From positions 31,512,802 to 31,576,801 of the forward strand of contig CM055097.1 in the NCBI GenBank assembly GCA_029204225.1: a DNA stretch of 64,000 nucleotides, given 5' to 3'. A program made the translations under genes and the position numbers. The stretch comes from Diphasiastrum complanatum. Its lineage: Eukaryota; Streptophyta; Lycopodiopsida; Lycopodiales; Lycopodiaceae. Below, in pieces: positions 34,501 to 46,290 of this stretch (its first letter is position 1; each line of letters opens with the position of its first letter). The notes below the pieces were generated by a model. It saw only the letters and a list, made by a program, of their open reading frames with translations, did not search any database and was not told where the DNA came from.

Positions 34501-35770
34501 GAGACTCCACTAGAGAATGATGTCCATGAATGATCTTTCACCACCTCTTAAAGGATCCCTTACAAGATGTTTCATAAATGTCTCTATATACATGTAGCAC
34601 AGTTCAAAACTAAACATGGATTCCAAGGCATTTTGTGCACTTGAAGATACATCAATTAAAAATTTAAGTGCATACACAATGTTGCCAAAGACAACTTGCC
34701 TTGCTTGATCCACATGATTGAGCCTTGATGGCTCCATCTTGATACTCATGGTTCTTCTTGGAGTCCTCGGGTCTTGAGCTTGCTCCTCTCTTGACTTGAC
34801 TCCAAACCATCAATGAATTGAATAAGGTGTTGATCCAAAGGTGCTTTTTCAAGTTTACAAATCTTCCACTCTTGAAAGACCACATTTCCACCATTGACAA
34901 CTTCTTTGATGGAAAACAGGTAGATTCTACAATCTCTACTTGAAGAGCAAAACACTACCATTATTTCTATCATTGAAATAGGATAATCTTTGGTCCTTAC
35001 ATTGGAATGATCATGCTCAAAGCATCTGGAACCAAAGATTTCCAATACAAATGATGTTTCATCTTTATGACACTATTCAAACTATAACAAAAATAGTTAT
35101 CCAATGAAATTGCTTTATCAACAACAAATGGAGATTTGAAAGTATCAATTTTCAATGTCTTGTCATACAAAGTACTAAACATCATAGATCTAAAGATAAG
35201 CAACATTTCCCTCCATGTCTACTAATACTATCCAAAAAGTATTCAAAGATAGTAGACTCTCCAATGCTCACCATCCTTGCAAGATGCACACTTGAATGGA
35301 CAATTTGCATGCAATTTGATGACTCGGCCATTGTTATTGAGGACTCCCTTGGAACTCTCATGCTTTGAGGCTGATCCTCAAGATCTTCCTCCTTTTGATG
35401 CTCCTCCTCAATGCAAGCAAGATCACACTTTGCCAAGATCTCCTCTTGAGTGATCTCCTCCTTTGCCAAGCTCATTCTTTCAAAAGCAACAGTGGCTTCC
35501 AATTTAAACAATCTTCCATGTTTAAATCCCTTTGCAATGCAAACATCATTCTTCAAGATGAAACAAAAAACCATGCTTAAAGTGGACATCCAAACCACTT
35601 TCTAAGAGTAGACCAACACTAAGCATATTCTTGGTGATTGATGGTACATAAAGGATATTTACTAGATCCATGCATTTTGAAGATTCTAGACACAAAGAGA
35701 TGGTGCCAACACCATCTATCCTACACTCTTCATTATTTGCAGTAAAGACAAACTTTTAGCATCATTGAAT
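34501..35770 (-). pseudogene. rearranged copia fragments (second protease region and linker)
   Basis: On the minus strand a protease/pre-integrase fragment (35770-35500; KFVFTANNEE, YVPSITKNMLSVG, GRLFKLEA) follows the integrase of the larger copia frame. That is the reverse of normal order. After it comes an acidic linker-like stretch (EEEHQKEEDLEDQPQSMRVP) at about 35420-35340. Nothing below 34990 is assignable. Evidence of rearrangement or insertion of a related copy. Confidence 0.6.
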
Positions 35771-35834
35771 GAGTGTAAGGTTGAGAAAAGGTGTCCTTCC
35801 ATCCAAAATAGCACTCGGCCACCTATTGCACAAG

Positions 35835-36230
35835 AAATTGGCACACAACAAAGCTTGATCCCAAAATGGTTTGTCAAGATTAGCACTTAACCTCATAGCT
35901 TTAGCACTTTCACATAAAGTCCTATTCTTCCTTTCAGCCACTCCATTTTATTGTGGGGTCCTTGATGTTGTATACTCCCTCTTGATCCCATGCTCATCAC
36001 AAAAGGCCTTGAACTTGTTAGATATGTACTCACCACCATTGTCACCTCTCAATCACTTGATCTTTGTGGAAAATTGGTTCTCCCTTGCATTCTTGAACTT
36101 GGCAAAGACATCATATACTTCATCCTTGATCTTTAGTAGATAGATCCAGGCATATTGCTTTGGATAGACTTCAGGGTAGCTTGAAACTCATTGGTGAGTT
36201 TCTCCATCTGTAGTTAGCGCTTTCGCCAAG
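35835..36230 (-). pseudogene. copia integrase, catalytic core continued
   Basis: Downstream continuation of the main frame after a frameshift and a run of T's at 36230-36246. It reads LRGDNGGEYISNKFKAF and NGVAERKNRTL, the D and E of the integrase core, with two in-frame stops. Confidence 0.75.
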
Positions 36231-37355
36231 CTAAGAAAAGAAAAAAAATGTTACATACATCTTAGCTCCACTATTTCTAATTGTAGTAAATCCATGAATA
36301 TCTGAATGTACAAGTTGAAAAGGCTTTGTAGATCTAGAAATAGATCTAGTATAAGGTAGTCTATGTGACTTAGACAAAGCACAAGACTCACAAACATGCT
36401 TGTCATTACTTAAGGAACTTGGAAGACCAATCACAACCGTCTTCCTTGCCATTACCTCTAATGACTTGAAGTTGAGGTGTCCCATCCTTTTGTGCCAAAT
36501 CTCTTGAATAGAAATTTGCTCCCTTGCAACACATCCAACTTGGTTAGCAATAACACAAGCATCAAGTTTGAATAACTTCCCTTGCCTTTTACCTTTTCCA
36601 ATCAAGACATCCTTCATTTTGATCAAACAAGCATCTCCATCAAACTCCACCTTGAGGCCCTTACTTAACATTTGACTCACACTAAGCAAATTCTTGGTAA
36701 TTGATGGAATAAACAAGACATCCTCCAAATGAACATTCCTATTTGTAGAGAGAGAAATAGGAATTGTGCCAATCCCTTTGATTGCACACTCACCATCATT
36801 GGCTGTGTAGATCACCCTCTTGTCATCTCCATATGCCAAAAAAGAAGTGAAGTACTCTTTGTGAAAGGTCATGTGTGAACTTGCTCCACTATCAATCCAC
36901 CAAGGATCTAGATCTCCATCATTAGCAAGCATACATGAAAACATCACAAAAGCATCATCATTTGCATCTTGAACATCCAAACCATCCTCATCAAGAGTAA
37001 GATTACCTTGCTTGTCTCCTTGATCTCTCTTCTTCTTGTAGCACTCACTTGCAAAGTGTCCTTTGATGCCACAATAGAAGCACTTGAGCTTTGATCTATC
37101 CTTCTTTTTGCCACTTGAAGAAGCATCCATTTGATCTTGCCCTTTAGACCACTTGCTTTTGGTTTTGCCCTTGAATTTGCCCTTTGTGAACATAGCATCC
37201 TCTTGAAGTGTCGATGTAGATCCACCTCTTGCTTGAAGCCTATATTCCTCATTGATCAAGATCTCTTGAAGATCCATCAAACTTGGCAAAGTCTTTTGAA
37301 TAGCAATACTTTGAACAATGTTAGCATGAGCATCCAACAAGCCATTAAGAATCAC
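36231..37355 (-). pseudogene. copia gag C-terminus, protease and integrase N-terminus, 374 codons open
   Basis: The longest undamaged retroelement frame in the window. In order on the minus strand: gag C-terminus and basic linker. CCHC zinc knuckle CFYCGIKGHFASEC (about residues 90-105). Protease WWIDSGASSHMT with intact DSG (about residue 152). Pre-integrase [18 protein letters not shown] and CESCALSKSHRLPY (HHCC zinc site). Integrase start LVHSDIHGF. It loses frame at 36231 at a homopolymer. The beginning of gag lies upstream (37356-37790) with stops, so the polyprotein is not functional as it stands. Confidence 0.85.
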
Positions 37356-37790
37356 TTGAATAAGCTCTTCTTACTTAATGCTTTCATCTATGCAAGCTAA
37401 TTCATCATTCCATGCTTTCATTCTCAAAACAAAAGTACTTGGACTTTCTTCATTCTTTTGCAAACAAGAAAAGATTTTCCTTCTTAGATCAACACTCTAG
37501 AAGTAGACTTGGATTCATAAAGCTTCTTCAATGAATTCCAAGCTTCCAAAGATGATGTGCACTTACCAACTTCCTTGAGAAGTTAATTGGTAACATTCAT
37601 CCTTGTCATGTGTAGAGCCTTCTTGGCCCTCTTGTAATACCTCAATTGATCTTGTTGTGTTGTTGGTCTCTCCTCCAAGCCTACTACAACATCCAAAACA
37701 TCATTCATCTCAAGAAGTGACTCCATCCTCACTTTCCACAATGAATAGCTACTTGAGGTAAGCCAATCTACTTGAATGATCTTTGGTTAG
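37356..37790 (-). pseudogene. copia gag N-terminal part
   Basis: Minus-strand translation with several stops. It contains a YSLWKVRMESLLEMNDVLDV-like start and KALHMTRMNVTN, typical of copia gag (UBN2-like). It continues directly into the frame ending at 36231. Confidence 0.65.
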
Positions 37791-37929
37791 AAAGAGAAAT
37801 ACACTACCAATCTCACCAATGTAGAAAAATCAGCATGTACACACACTTTGAGATGCAAACACTAATAGAACTTGATCAAACTTGAATGAAATGATTATGT
37901 ACTGTTGTTGTCCATACAAAACCAGAAAG

Positions 37930-38230
37930 CTACTATATTTCACACGTGTGGATCCAAAAATAACAAATATAGATCATTCTACACATAGAATTGCAAGCAA
38001 TCACCAAGATAGTGCACCAATGGATAATAGAACCCAAGAGAACCATGTATAAGCATGAAATGAGATAGAGAAGAGAGAAGATGACTCTCTCCACGAGTTA
38101 CATCCTCTTATAGCAAGTCCAAACCCTATTTGGCCACTTGGCTTTCACACCAAAATGCTAACCCTACTAATTTTGGGTCTAGATTCAATGTACCCAACTT
38201 ATTCAAATTGAATCTACTCAAACTCGCATT
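37930..38230 (-). repeat. candidate 5' LTR of the minus-strand copia
   Basis: Begins at tttcacacgtgtggatcc, the same opening as the fragments at 3068 and 43391. A TATA-like box (tataaga on the minus strand) is present at about 38112. No matching 3' LTR was identified near 34 kb, so borders are uncertain. Confidence 0.35.
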
Positions 38231-38254
38231 CTATCTTTCCCACACTTTCAAGAA

Positions 38255-39710
38255 GTGTTTATTCAAATGAAATTTAGACTAATGAACTTTGAAAAGTCAA
38301 CCTCTAAGTCTAAAACAAGTTTTGGCCTCAATATGCCAAATATGAAAACATTGCAAAATGTGATGAAACTAGTTGAATCTTTCACACAAGTCATCAACTT
38401 TTCACCCCCACGTCAGACCATTTCTGCTCCATCCTCGCCTTCCATGCTCCACACCACACTTCAGTTCCCCTCTATTCCGCCCATCCTCTCGTTTGGACAA
38501 ACCGTCCTCACCTCCGTTTTCACTGCTGCTTCTCTCACCTCACTTATTTCGCCACCAAAGGTCGTTGAGGGCAACCAACCATTGCCTGATGACGCATTTG
38601 TTTAGACAATATTTATACCCTCACCAAATTGGGCTGATCCCACCGCCCCATATGACATTAGGTCCAACGAGAACATGATTGAAGACAATGACGACGGAGC
38701 TCCACAAGTTGTCGGGGTCGCTACCACACAAGCCCCTATCAGTGCCAGCGTACCGGCTGCTCCAACCGACTTAACGACGACGTACCAGACCCTAGGCACA
38801 TACATCCTAGAGGCTGTAGCAGCCAAGGCTATTTTGGAAGGCAAGGTACTCCACCTGGCAACAAAGAACACACAGCTGCGAGCGAAACTCACAAAGTTAC
38901 AACATGAGCTGATTCTAGCTCAACAACATGAACAACAAGGGCACCGAGAGATTGCCAAGCTGCAGCAAAAGGAGGATGGCCTCAACCTCTACATCTAAAG
39001 CCTCTCCAAAGCGCTGACAGAGGCCTCCACAAAGGTGCGGGAGCTTCAATCCGAAGCGTCCCAACGGCTTGCTCCCCTCCAGGTACAACTATAAATTTAC
39101 GAAGCAGAGAATACACGCCTGGGGGTGAAAGTCAAAGCCCTACAAAGTGAAAAGCTTGCCTGGTTAGTTCAACCCACACCAGAATCACGGCCGCTATATG
39201 AATCAGAGATGAATCTCTATAGGCGTCAGGTGCAGGTATATAGCCAAACATTAAACAACTACCAGGCAAAGTTCGATAAATAATGGACAAGCGCCACTCA
39301 CGAGCTCACCTAGGCTAAACAAGCCCTCAAGGCTTGCCAACGGTACATAGAAAAGAAGGCCCAGCCCACCCCCGTGGTAATTCCACCACCACCCATTTTT
39401 GACGTTGCACATGCCAGTACAAGCTAGGACTAAAGCCATCAAGCAGCAGGGGGGTTCAGTCAAGATCAAGGGGTCCGAAGGCCAAGACCAAGGACCAACA
39501 GATACGGGTGCTGAGACGCACACGAGACCAACGCCAAGGCGCAAGTCCCAGCCAAAGCCAAGAGGAAGGACAGACAACATCATCTAGAGGTTCGCGCACC
39601 ATATCTGCCAGCTGGGCCTTCCAAAGACCAAAGTCCGTGGAGGAGAAAATAAACGAATTTCTAGAGAAGTATCCCCACGAGTCATCAAGAGGCAGCTGGT
39701 AGATATCTTT
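38255..39710 (+). pseudogene. Pro/Ser-rich plus coiled-coil frame, unknown
   Basis: A Pro/Ser/Thr-rich region (38390-38660) is followed by a Gln/Leu/Lys heptad-like coiled coil (38675-38998; KNTQLRAKLTKLQHELILAQ) that continues to about 39360 past stop codons. A PTPVVIPPPP stretch follows. The stops at YI*SL, QL*IY, DK*WT and LT*AK are TAA or TAG in Gln-like positions. It resembles the frame at 58655-60469 in layout. I recognise no family. It could be a structural or gag-like protein of an unplaced element. Confidence 0.5.
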
Positions 39711-40440
39711 TTGGCTTGCTAAAAAATATGAAAGACAAGAGAAATTTTATAATTCTCATATTAGAAAAGTTTTTTCCTGCCTTGAAAAAGAAGACGACCT
39801 TCCATCTATTGAACCCACTCTCGTTTTACCCGATTCTCCTCCTTCGCCACATCCTCTCGTCTTTTTAAATGAACTGGATGAAGATAGTGCCTTGCAACTT
39901 AAAACTTTTTCGCAAGACCTCTGTGACATTGGTGATCAATCTACTTTTGAATTTCGCCAATCCAGAAACTGTCAAGTCCCCTTTGTGCTTGCACGCACTA
40001 TTGAGTTCAAATCCGCACATACTTCTTACAAGCTCTAGAGCTTACCCACTATCAATTTTCTTGCTCCCCTACCTATCGAACATTGGATTATTCTTACACA
40101 CCTGTTTGATAAAGAAGTACAGACCTAAACTTGCTGCTCTAAACAAAAACTTCATTCTTGAGACTCCCATTGTCTTTGATAATATCATTCATATGAACAA
40201 ATTTGAGCCTTCTAGTTGCCCTTTTGAGCAAATCTGGGCACGAATTCGTGGACATTTTGACATTGGTTTCAAAAGAATGAATCTTCAAAAATCATACCTG
40301 ACGACAGGTCCAAGGAATACCTATGGGTTTCTCATGTTCACCAATGTGGTGTAACTGGTACCTTCTTTTTTGAAATGCAGTTTATTAAGAGACTGGTTGT
40401 CGAAAAGTGGTGTGCAGAAGATAGGTCTAGCTCGAAAAAG
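39711..40440 (+). pseudogene. unknown decayed coding sequence
   Basis: A frame with LEKEDDLPSIEPTLVLPDSP and DSALQLKTFSQDLCDIGDQS runs into stops near 40035. A second, shifted frame near 40300-40430 reads EMQFIKRLVVEKWCAEDRS. It follows the coiled-coil frame directly and may be its continuation. No family recognised. Confidence 0.35.
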
Positions 40441-41166
40441 AGACGAACTTGAAAAAAAAATGAATGAAAATAATTTGAGTGTCTAGAAAGAAAATTTTTC
40501 CTTCATGGCGGAATAAACTATCTTCATCTTTCCAATGCATGACTACATCTATCAACTTCAAACAAAACAATAGAATTAGAAATCACGTTTGAACTTATAG
40601 TAGTAACTAATGTTGAAATTGCCAGTACTACAGTGATTACATAGCGAAACAATTAAGCATCAAAAATTATCAGACAAATAATTATTTGCAAATTATTCGC
40701 GAATTAGTTGCAAAGAAATACAGAAACGCATACATTCTGAGACGAAAATTGGACGCAATGAAGGATAGTATTGATTCAGTATGAAAGCGTAACATAAGTA
40801 AATGAGTACAATAAGTTGCATATCGAAACTGCGTACTCTATGATATCTCTGAGCGGCTAAAATGAAAGTCTGAATTAAGCGCAATGTTGATAAGCAGTAG
40901 CGCAATAGCAATCTCTTAAAACAACTCTAAGAAGTGAGCTAGAATGCTCAGGAGTGTTCAAGCTCATAGGCTTGAGAGAGAGAGAGAGAGAGAGCTAACT
41001 ATTCAAATGCTTCTAATAATCTTCAACTTCTGATGATCATTCAACTATATGAATATGAACAACTATTTATACTAGGAAATTAGGTTGTGAATTACTGTCG
41101 ACAGTTGGCTGCCGATCAATTGGCATCCATCCGGTCCTTGTCATTGATTGCTGATAAGCAGTAAAA

Positions 41167-42170
41167 TTGGCCGTAAATAATCAACTTCATGTATTACCCA
41201 GAAGATCTTCAAAGACTAGCAGACCACCTAACTGGTATATCGATGAGTCTACAGCTTATCTTGTTCAGGAACCGACGTCTGTCCAAGAGGCACTCAGTCA
41301 GCCTGATTCAGATCTCTGGAAAGAAGCTATGGATAAAGAGTATTCATCTCTTATCAAGAACCAGACGTGGATGATTGTCGAGTTACTTGGCAACAAAAAT
41401 GTAGTTGATTGCAAATGGATTTTCAAAGTCAAGTACAACGCAGATGGAAGCATCAATAGCAGAAAGGTACGGCTTGTAGCCAGAGGATTTTCTCAGGTAT
41501 ACAACATCGATTACACTGAGACCTTCAGTCCAGTAGTCAAGTATTCTTCTATTCAACTTTTGCTATCATTTGCCACTGTAGCAGATTTGGAAATATATCA
41601 AATGGATGTACAGACAACATATCTCAATGGAGTTATCAAAGAAGGCATTTACATGGTGCAACCTGAAGGTTATATTATCGAGGGTAAGCACAATCATGTG
41701 TGTAAACTCCATAAGGCACTTTATGGCTTGAAGCAATTTACTCGAGCATGGTTTCAAAAAATCAATACTTTCCTTATTGATCACGGCTATACACCTAGAT
41801 CTTTAGATTCAAACATTTACTTCAAAGCAGTGCATCAGATTTTTATCATTATCACTTTGTACGTGGATGATACATTGTTTTTCAGCAACAGTACCGATTT
41901 GATAAAAGAAGCCAAGACAATGCTATCTTCCAAATTCGACATGACCGATCTGGACGAAGCTCATTTCTACCTTGGTAAACAAATCCACAGAGACAAAAAA
42001 CAGAAGTTGGTCTACATTATACAACAAAGGTACATCTACAACATGTTAGTCAAATATAATCTGATAATTGCAAGTTAACTCTCTCACCAATGGAACCAGG
42101 ACTCAAACTGTCAAAGGACCATTGTCCCCAAACAATTCATGAGAAGCAACAGATGCGTGAGTGTCCTACA
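41167..42170 (+). pseudogene. Ty1/copia reverse transcriptase, isolated
   Basis: An open frame of 303 codons (41167-42078) plus a short shifted continuation (PLSPMEPGLKLSKD, about 42082-42170). It contains WKEAMDKEYSSLIKNQTW, DCKWIFKVKYNADGS, the FSPVVKYSSIQLLL block, YQMDVQTTYLNG and the catalytic box LYVDDTLFF (YVDD intact). The RVT_2 domain is nearly complete. Gag, protease, integrase, most of RNase H and LTRs are missing. The frame opens with TTG, not ATG, as expected for an internal part of a polyprotein. Confidence 0.9.
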
Positions 42171-42211
42171 CTGCGATTTTACACGAGATTTCTATCAGGC
42201 GAAAAAGACGA

Positions 42212-42300
42212 CACTGTCGTAAACTCCGTGTATTTCTGCAGATTGTGTAAAAACACTTGTAATTCTGTAGACTATATAAAAACACGGAAAAATCTGCAGA
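42212..42300. repeat. short imperfect foldback
   Basis: tccgtgt at 42216 pairs with acacgga at about 42279, and tctgcaga and tctgtaga-type motifs lie between and after them. The segment interrupts the copia RNase H region. Confidence 0.45.
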
Positions 42301-42909
42301 ATTGGATAAACAATTGATGAAGATTAAAACCGATTAGTCAATTGGTAAGAAGGAGAATAATCCAACACTGGCAAGATTAGGACAAATAAAATTTATGAAC
42401 AACTTCAAGTACTCGTTCAGATACATCGATGACATATGCTTTATCAATAATCATACTATCGGATGATTCCTAGCCAAAATTCAGCCAAGAACACCCGACA
42501 ATCCTTTCTAGATCCATCCCTTGGAATACCTTGAGATAGATGGAAATGATACCATAAGTAGTTCAGTGAACTTTTTGATCATCACGATTTCTTTCGACTT
42601 AATTACTGGGCACACACACCTATCCAAATATGATAAAAGAAGAAACCTTCCCTTTTGCTTTTTGTAATACATACACCTGGCCTCAAATAGACCTATGTTT
42701 AATACATAAAAGGTCATTATTTTGCAAACGATAGTAGCCATGTATTGCTGCAATAAGCAAGAAACTTTTTTTAAAGAGATACGAACACTTGTTTCTCGCA
42801 AGATAAACTTTGTCTAATCATAAACAGACTGTTATATCGTGAAGTTTTTCCTGGACTATTATTTGATTTGCCTAAAAACATCGACACTCTTTTGGTGGGC
42901 AGTTAGCTT

Positions 42910-42942
42910 TCCCTTAGGGGGGAGCTAGCTACCCCCTGAGGG

Positions 42943-43030
<88 letters not shown>
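42910..43030. repeat. hairpin plus 86-bp (TC)n microsatellite
   Basis: tcccttaggggg and ccccctgaggga form an 11/12-bp stem around gagctagcta. It is followed immediately by an uninterrupted (TC)n of 43 units (42945-43030), the longest simple repeat in the window. Confidence 0.85.
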
Positions 43031-43032
<2 letters not shown>

Positions 43033-43374
43033 GAATGATACTCAATGCTATTTTATGCTACTTGGAATCATAAGCTTTGTAAGGTAGATGACCCTCAAAA
43101 GGTTTTTTTTGGTGAGAAATGTTTAAACCTCCACTTGCATTATCACCTATGAGGAAGGTGGCACGTCTCCTCTTCCCTTCCCATGCTCTCTCTCTCCTTT
43201 CTCCTTCTCCTCTTGACAATACAGATCTGGATTTGCAGCGCCCATCCTTCTACGATTGGAGAGTGATCCATAGTATCAAAGATAGCAAAGGAAATGCAAC
43301 TACACACTCTAGATCTTGATTTCAAGGCAAATTTTTCATCACTCTTGATGTATGCATGGATATCTTAGGTACGC

Positions 43375-43640
43375 TCTAATACCACGTTAAGTTTCACACA
43401 TGTGGGAGTGCCCAAAAGTGTGACTATGATTTCCTAAGACTTGATGATTGCACAAAGATCAAGCATAGATTGAAATCCAAGATCTATCTCACAAATCTAA
43501 GGCAAGAGCAATATATTAAGCCTTTGTGAGATTAGGTTTTAGGTTAAGCCGTCATTTGAGTTAGGTTAAGCCATCATTTGAGTCAGTTCCTAAGTAGAGA
43601 AACGAGAAAAGAGCGGATCTTACCATCAAAATACTCACCA
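43375..43640 (-). repeat. copia primer-binding site and LTR fragment
   Basis: gctctaatacca (43375-43386) is tggtattagagc on the minus strand, a tRNA-iMet-type primer-binding site with one change. It is followed by tttcacacatgtggg and LTR-like sequence homologous to 3068-3260. Within it, gttaagccrtcatttgag occurs twice in tandem (43548-43590). No coding region is attached. Confidence 0.5.
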
Positions 43641-44269
43641 TGCTTATGACTATCTTTCTTGCATCCATATCCATGCTAGTTGGAAATAGCCTTAGTGAGG
43701 GTTAGTTGGGAGAAGCCATATCTCGATCTAGTTGGAGCCATAACCTGTGTAAATGCTGAAGACCTTACATTGGCACCGTTGTCGCTCTTTTTTTTTTTTT
43801 TTCGCTTTCTCTACTTTTGCACCTACTCTTCCTTACCTTTCCAAGCCATTTTTTGCTTCCTATTTTTGGCCCTGCCCTTGTTGGGCAAGGATACTATGAC
43901 GGTTTCATCCCGTGATGACGTGTTCGCATCACGTTCACCTAAGGACGACAGACATTTCTCAATTTTGCAAAACATTTTTTATTCATGATATTATTCACTG
44001 TGCATGTGAACGTCACGTGAACCATTATGTCGTCATACTCATCCACTACAGGTGATAAGTGCTAATGCTCACAGCACAATTTCTATCTTGTTGCTAGGAC
44101 TGCTGACTTGCTGAGACACTGAGACAAAGCAACCTTTCTATCTCGTTGCTGAGATAGACACATACGCTCGCATCTGCTGAAGAGATCGTGGTGCAGAAGA
44201 GCTCGTGTTGCGAGGAGGTGCTGAAGAGATCGTGGTGCAGAAGAGCTCATGTTGCGAGGAGGTCTAGGT

Positions 44270-44272
<3 letters not shown>

Positions 44273-44314
<42 letters not shown>
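44273..44314. repeat. microsatellite (AC)n
   Basis: (AC)n of about 21 units adjoining the 3' side of the minus-strand exon. It makes Cys/Val-only translations that artificially lengthen the exon's frame. Just beyond it, two near-identical copies of a segment reading gaagagatcgtggtgcagaa lie at about 44178 and 44222. Confidence 0.9.
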
Positions 44315-44320
<6 letters not shown>

Positions 44321-44329
44321 CAAGAGACA

Positions 44330-45127
44330 CGGAGAGTTGTAGATGGTCGTTTCGTCCTCTACTAACCAGTCGATAGGGAAGGTTGATCGCCATCTTTTGG
44401 AGAGGGTTCTGAGCTCATCGAAGTTCACGTATCGATTTTTTGCGCATTCTAAATTGCCTAGCGAGGACACATCCTCCCAGACTGAATTCTTGCCTTCATT
44501 TACTCCAGTTTCAAGGATATTGTTTTCTTCATTATCATCCTTAAAGAAATCTGTAGATTTTAAGGCTTGTGGATTCTTTTGAATCTTGTTAACGTTCCTA
44601 CAAGAGCCAATAATTTCACTTTGTGAATTCAACAGGTCTCTTCCTACAGAGTCCAGCAAATACCTGGGTTTGTCTTTTGTGTTTATAATGTCTACAGTGG
44701 TTGGGAAGCTCTTAGCAAACTCTTCGTCTCTCGATAATTTTTCATCTGTTCCAGAAATCTCCACATCATTTTTTTCACTTACAGTTGTCTGCAAACTTTG
44801 GGCGATTCCATATAACTCATTTTTCTGATCATTATCTTCAGTGAGTATATCTTTAATAAGCCAAAACCTTTTGAGATGCCCTTGATGCAAGTATTCGGTG
44901 CACAAAACTGGACGCATCAGAACCCTCTCCGCAGTCTTGGGGCTTATAACAAAATGCTCATCCATATTAGGTTTTGTTCCCATAATTGTTTCTTGTTGCA
45001 ATTCGAACCAGCTTGTTGCAATGATCTCATTTACAGCGCCTTCTCTGCATTGCTTAAAATACATCCTCAGAGAGAGCAGACTTGGAAATTTGACTGTGAC
45101 ATGCAACTTTGTAATTTCTGAAACCTG
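44330..45127 (-). CDS. large exon of an unrecognised plant gene
   Basis: On the minus strand an acceptor ttttctcag precedes an exon opening VSEITKLHVTVKFPSLLSL. The frame stays open for about 260 codons, through ISPKTAERVLMRPVLC and LKRFWLIKDILTEDN, then a polar Asp/Glu/Asn/Ser-rich region. It ends DELRTLSKRWRSTFPIDW next to a possible donor (tg|gttagt) at about 44365. Beyond it the frame runs into the AC microsatellite. Codon use and amino-acid composition look like a real protein and there are no stops. I do not recognise the family. It could be a nuclear or meiotic protein with a disordered middle, but that is only a guess. Confidence 0.55.
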
Positions 45128-45980
45128 AGAAAATTTTCACGTAAGTGTGGGCATTCAACTTAGAGTATATAAATATATTTCTGCGCAAGCACACACAATA
45201 CATATATGTATATATATGTATCTATATACGTGCTAAAAACAATCAGTCGTATATATATAAGCCTAGTCAAAAGTGATCTACTATGAATGCATATAATATA
45301 AATAAACGTTTTATTTAAGTGGAATACGATCAGATCAACAACAACATCTATCTTCCAAATGAAAAACAAGTAAAATGTAGCTTCATAACATAATATTGAA
45401 TGAGCTATACCTGGATTCAAGACGTGGATGCATATGATGCACGTCTAGAAATTTAGACCCTGCAAGAAATTATAATCTTAGAATTTAAGTTCTCAAGTGA
45501 TTGTCTGCTAGACTGAAACTGTAAGTGCTTCCGGTTGAACCGAAAAAGTAGAGGAAACTAATTGCCTCTACGAGCTGTCCTTGCCCATGCCTGTAATCAA
45601 TCAAACTGCAAATTATAACTAGAATCTAGTATAATGCTTTCTTAATCAACGAGAACTTTCAGTACTATGCTTGCAAATGATGGATCCAGTTGCTGCTAGC
45701 TTCTAATGGGATTGCTACAGTGCGTAGAGAGGTTTTTCTGTTTTCTTTTCTATAACCACTAGTCATGTAGAAGTTAGGAATTGAAAGTCGGTTACTATTA
45801 TTATCAACGATGGGATGGAAAAGAAAAATTTCAGTTGCATCTCATTCCATAAAGTGTGTACAATCTTCGAAGCTATTCTCAAACGTCAGCAAAAACTCCA
45901 CTCCTAAAAGGGAGGTAGAAATAAGCAGGTTTCAAAAAGCCGATAACCAAGAAAGTCAGAAATCAGGCAAAAGGTCATAA
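45128..45980 (-). other. putative intron of the unrecognised gene
   Basis: AT-rich with TA-dinucleotide stretches (45195-45260); no exon recognised. It lies between the large exon and the candidate first exon upstream. Confidence 0.4.
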
Positions 45981-45982
45981 TT

Positions 45983-46290
45983 TCATTTGAAAAGAAGTCC
46001 AATCACGGAACGCAGATCTGACACATGCAATTCTTGACTTGGATATTGAAGATTGTGACAGGTAATGTACCGACGTTGAACACCATTTCTGCTAAGCCTG
46101 ATAGTTCGTGAAGTTGTGTCAGTTCGATCCCAAATAACATGACACACCTGCCCAACACGATCAGGAGCCTTGGCTGGATGCAACACAAGCGCTAGCTGCT
46201 GCTACTGCTACTGATCTAATAGCAGAACGAGAACACTACGCGTTAGATCGAGATTGAGATCGAGAGACACCAAGAGATCTAGAGAGGGAG
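45983..46290 (-). CDS. candidate 5' exon of the unrecognised gene
   Basis: On the minus strand a CT-rich leader with ctctctc motifs and gatctcttgg precedes two competing frames. One reads VLHPAKAPDRVGQVCHVIW, the other MLFGIELTQLHELSGLAEMV then FNVGTLPVTIF. Which is used, and whether it splices to the 45127 acceptor, cannot be decided here. Position and composition suit a transcript start. Confidence 0.35.

Noticed and set aside
44083-44313. Minus-strand frame with a long Cys/Val run
   Set aside because: Translation of (AC)n; no supporting sequence on either side.
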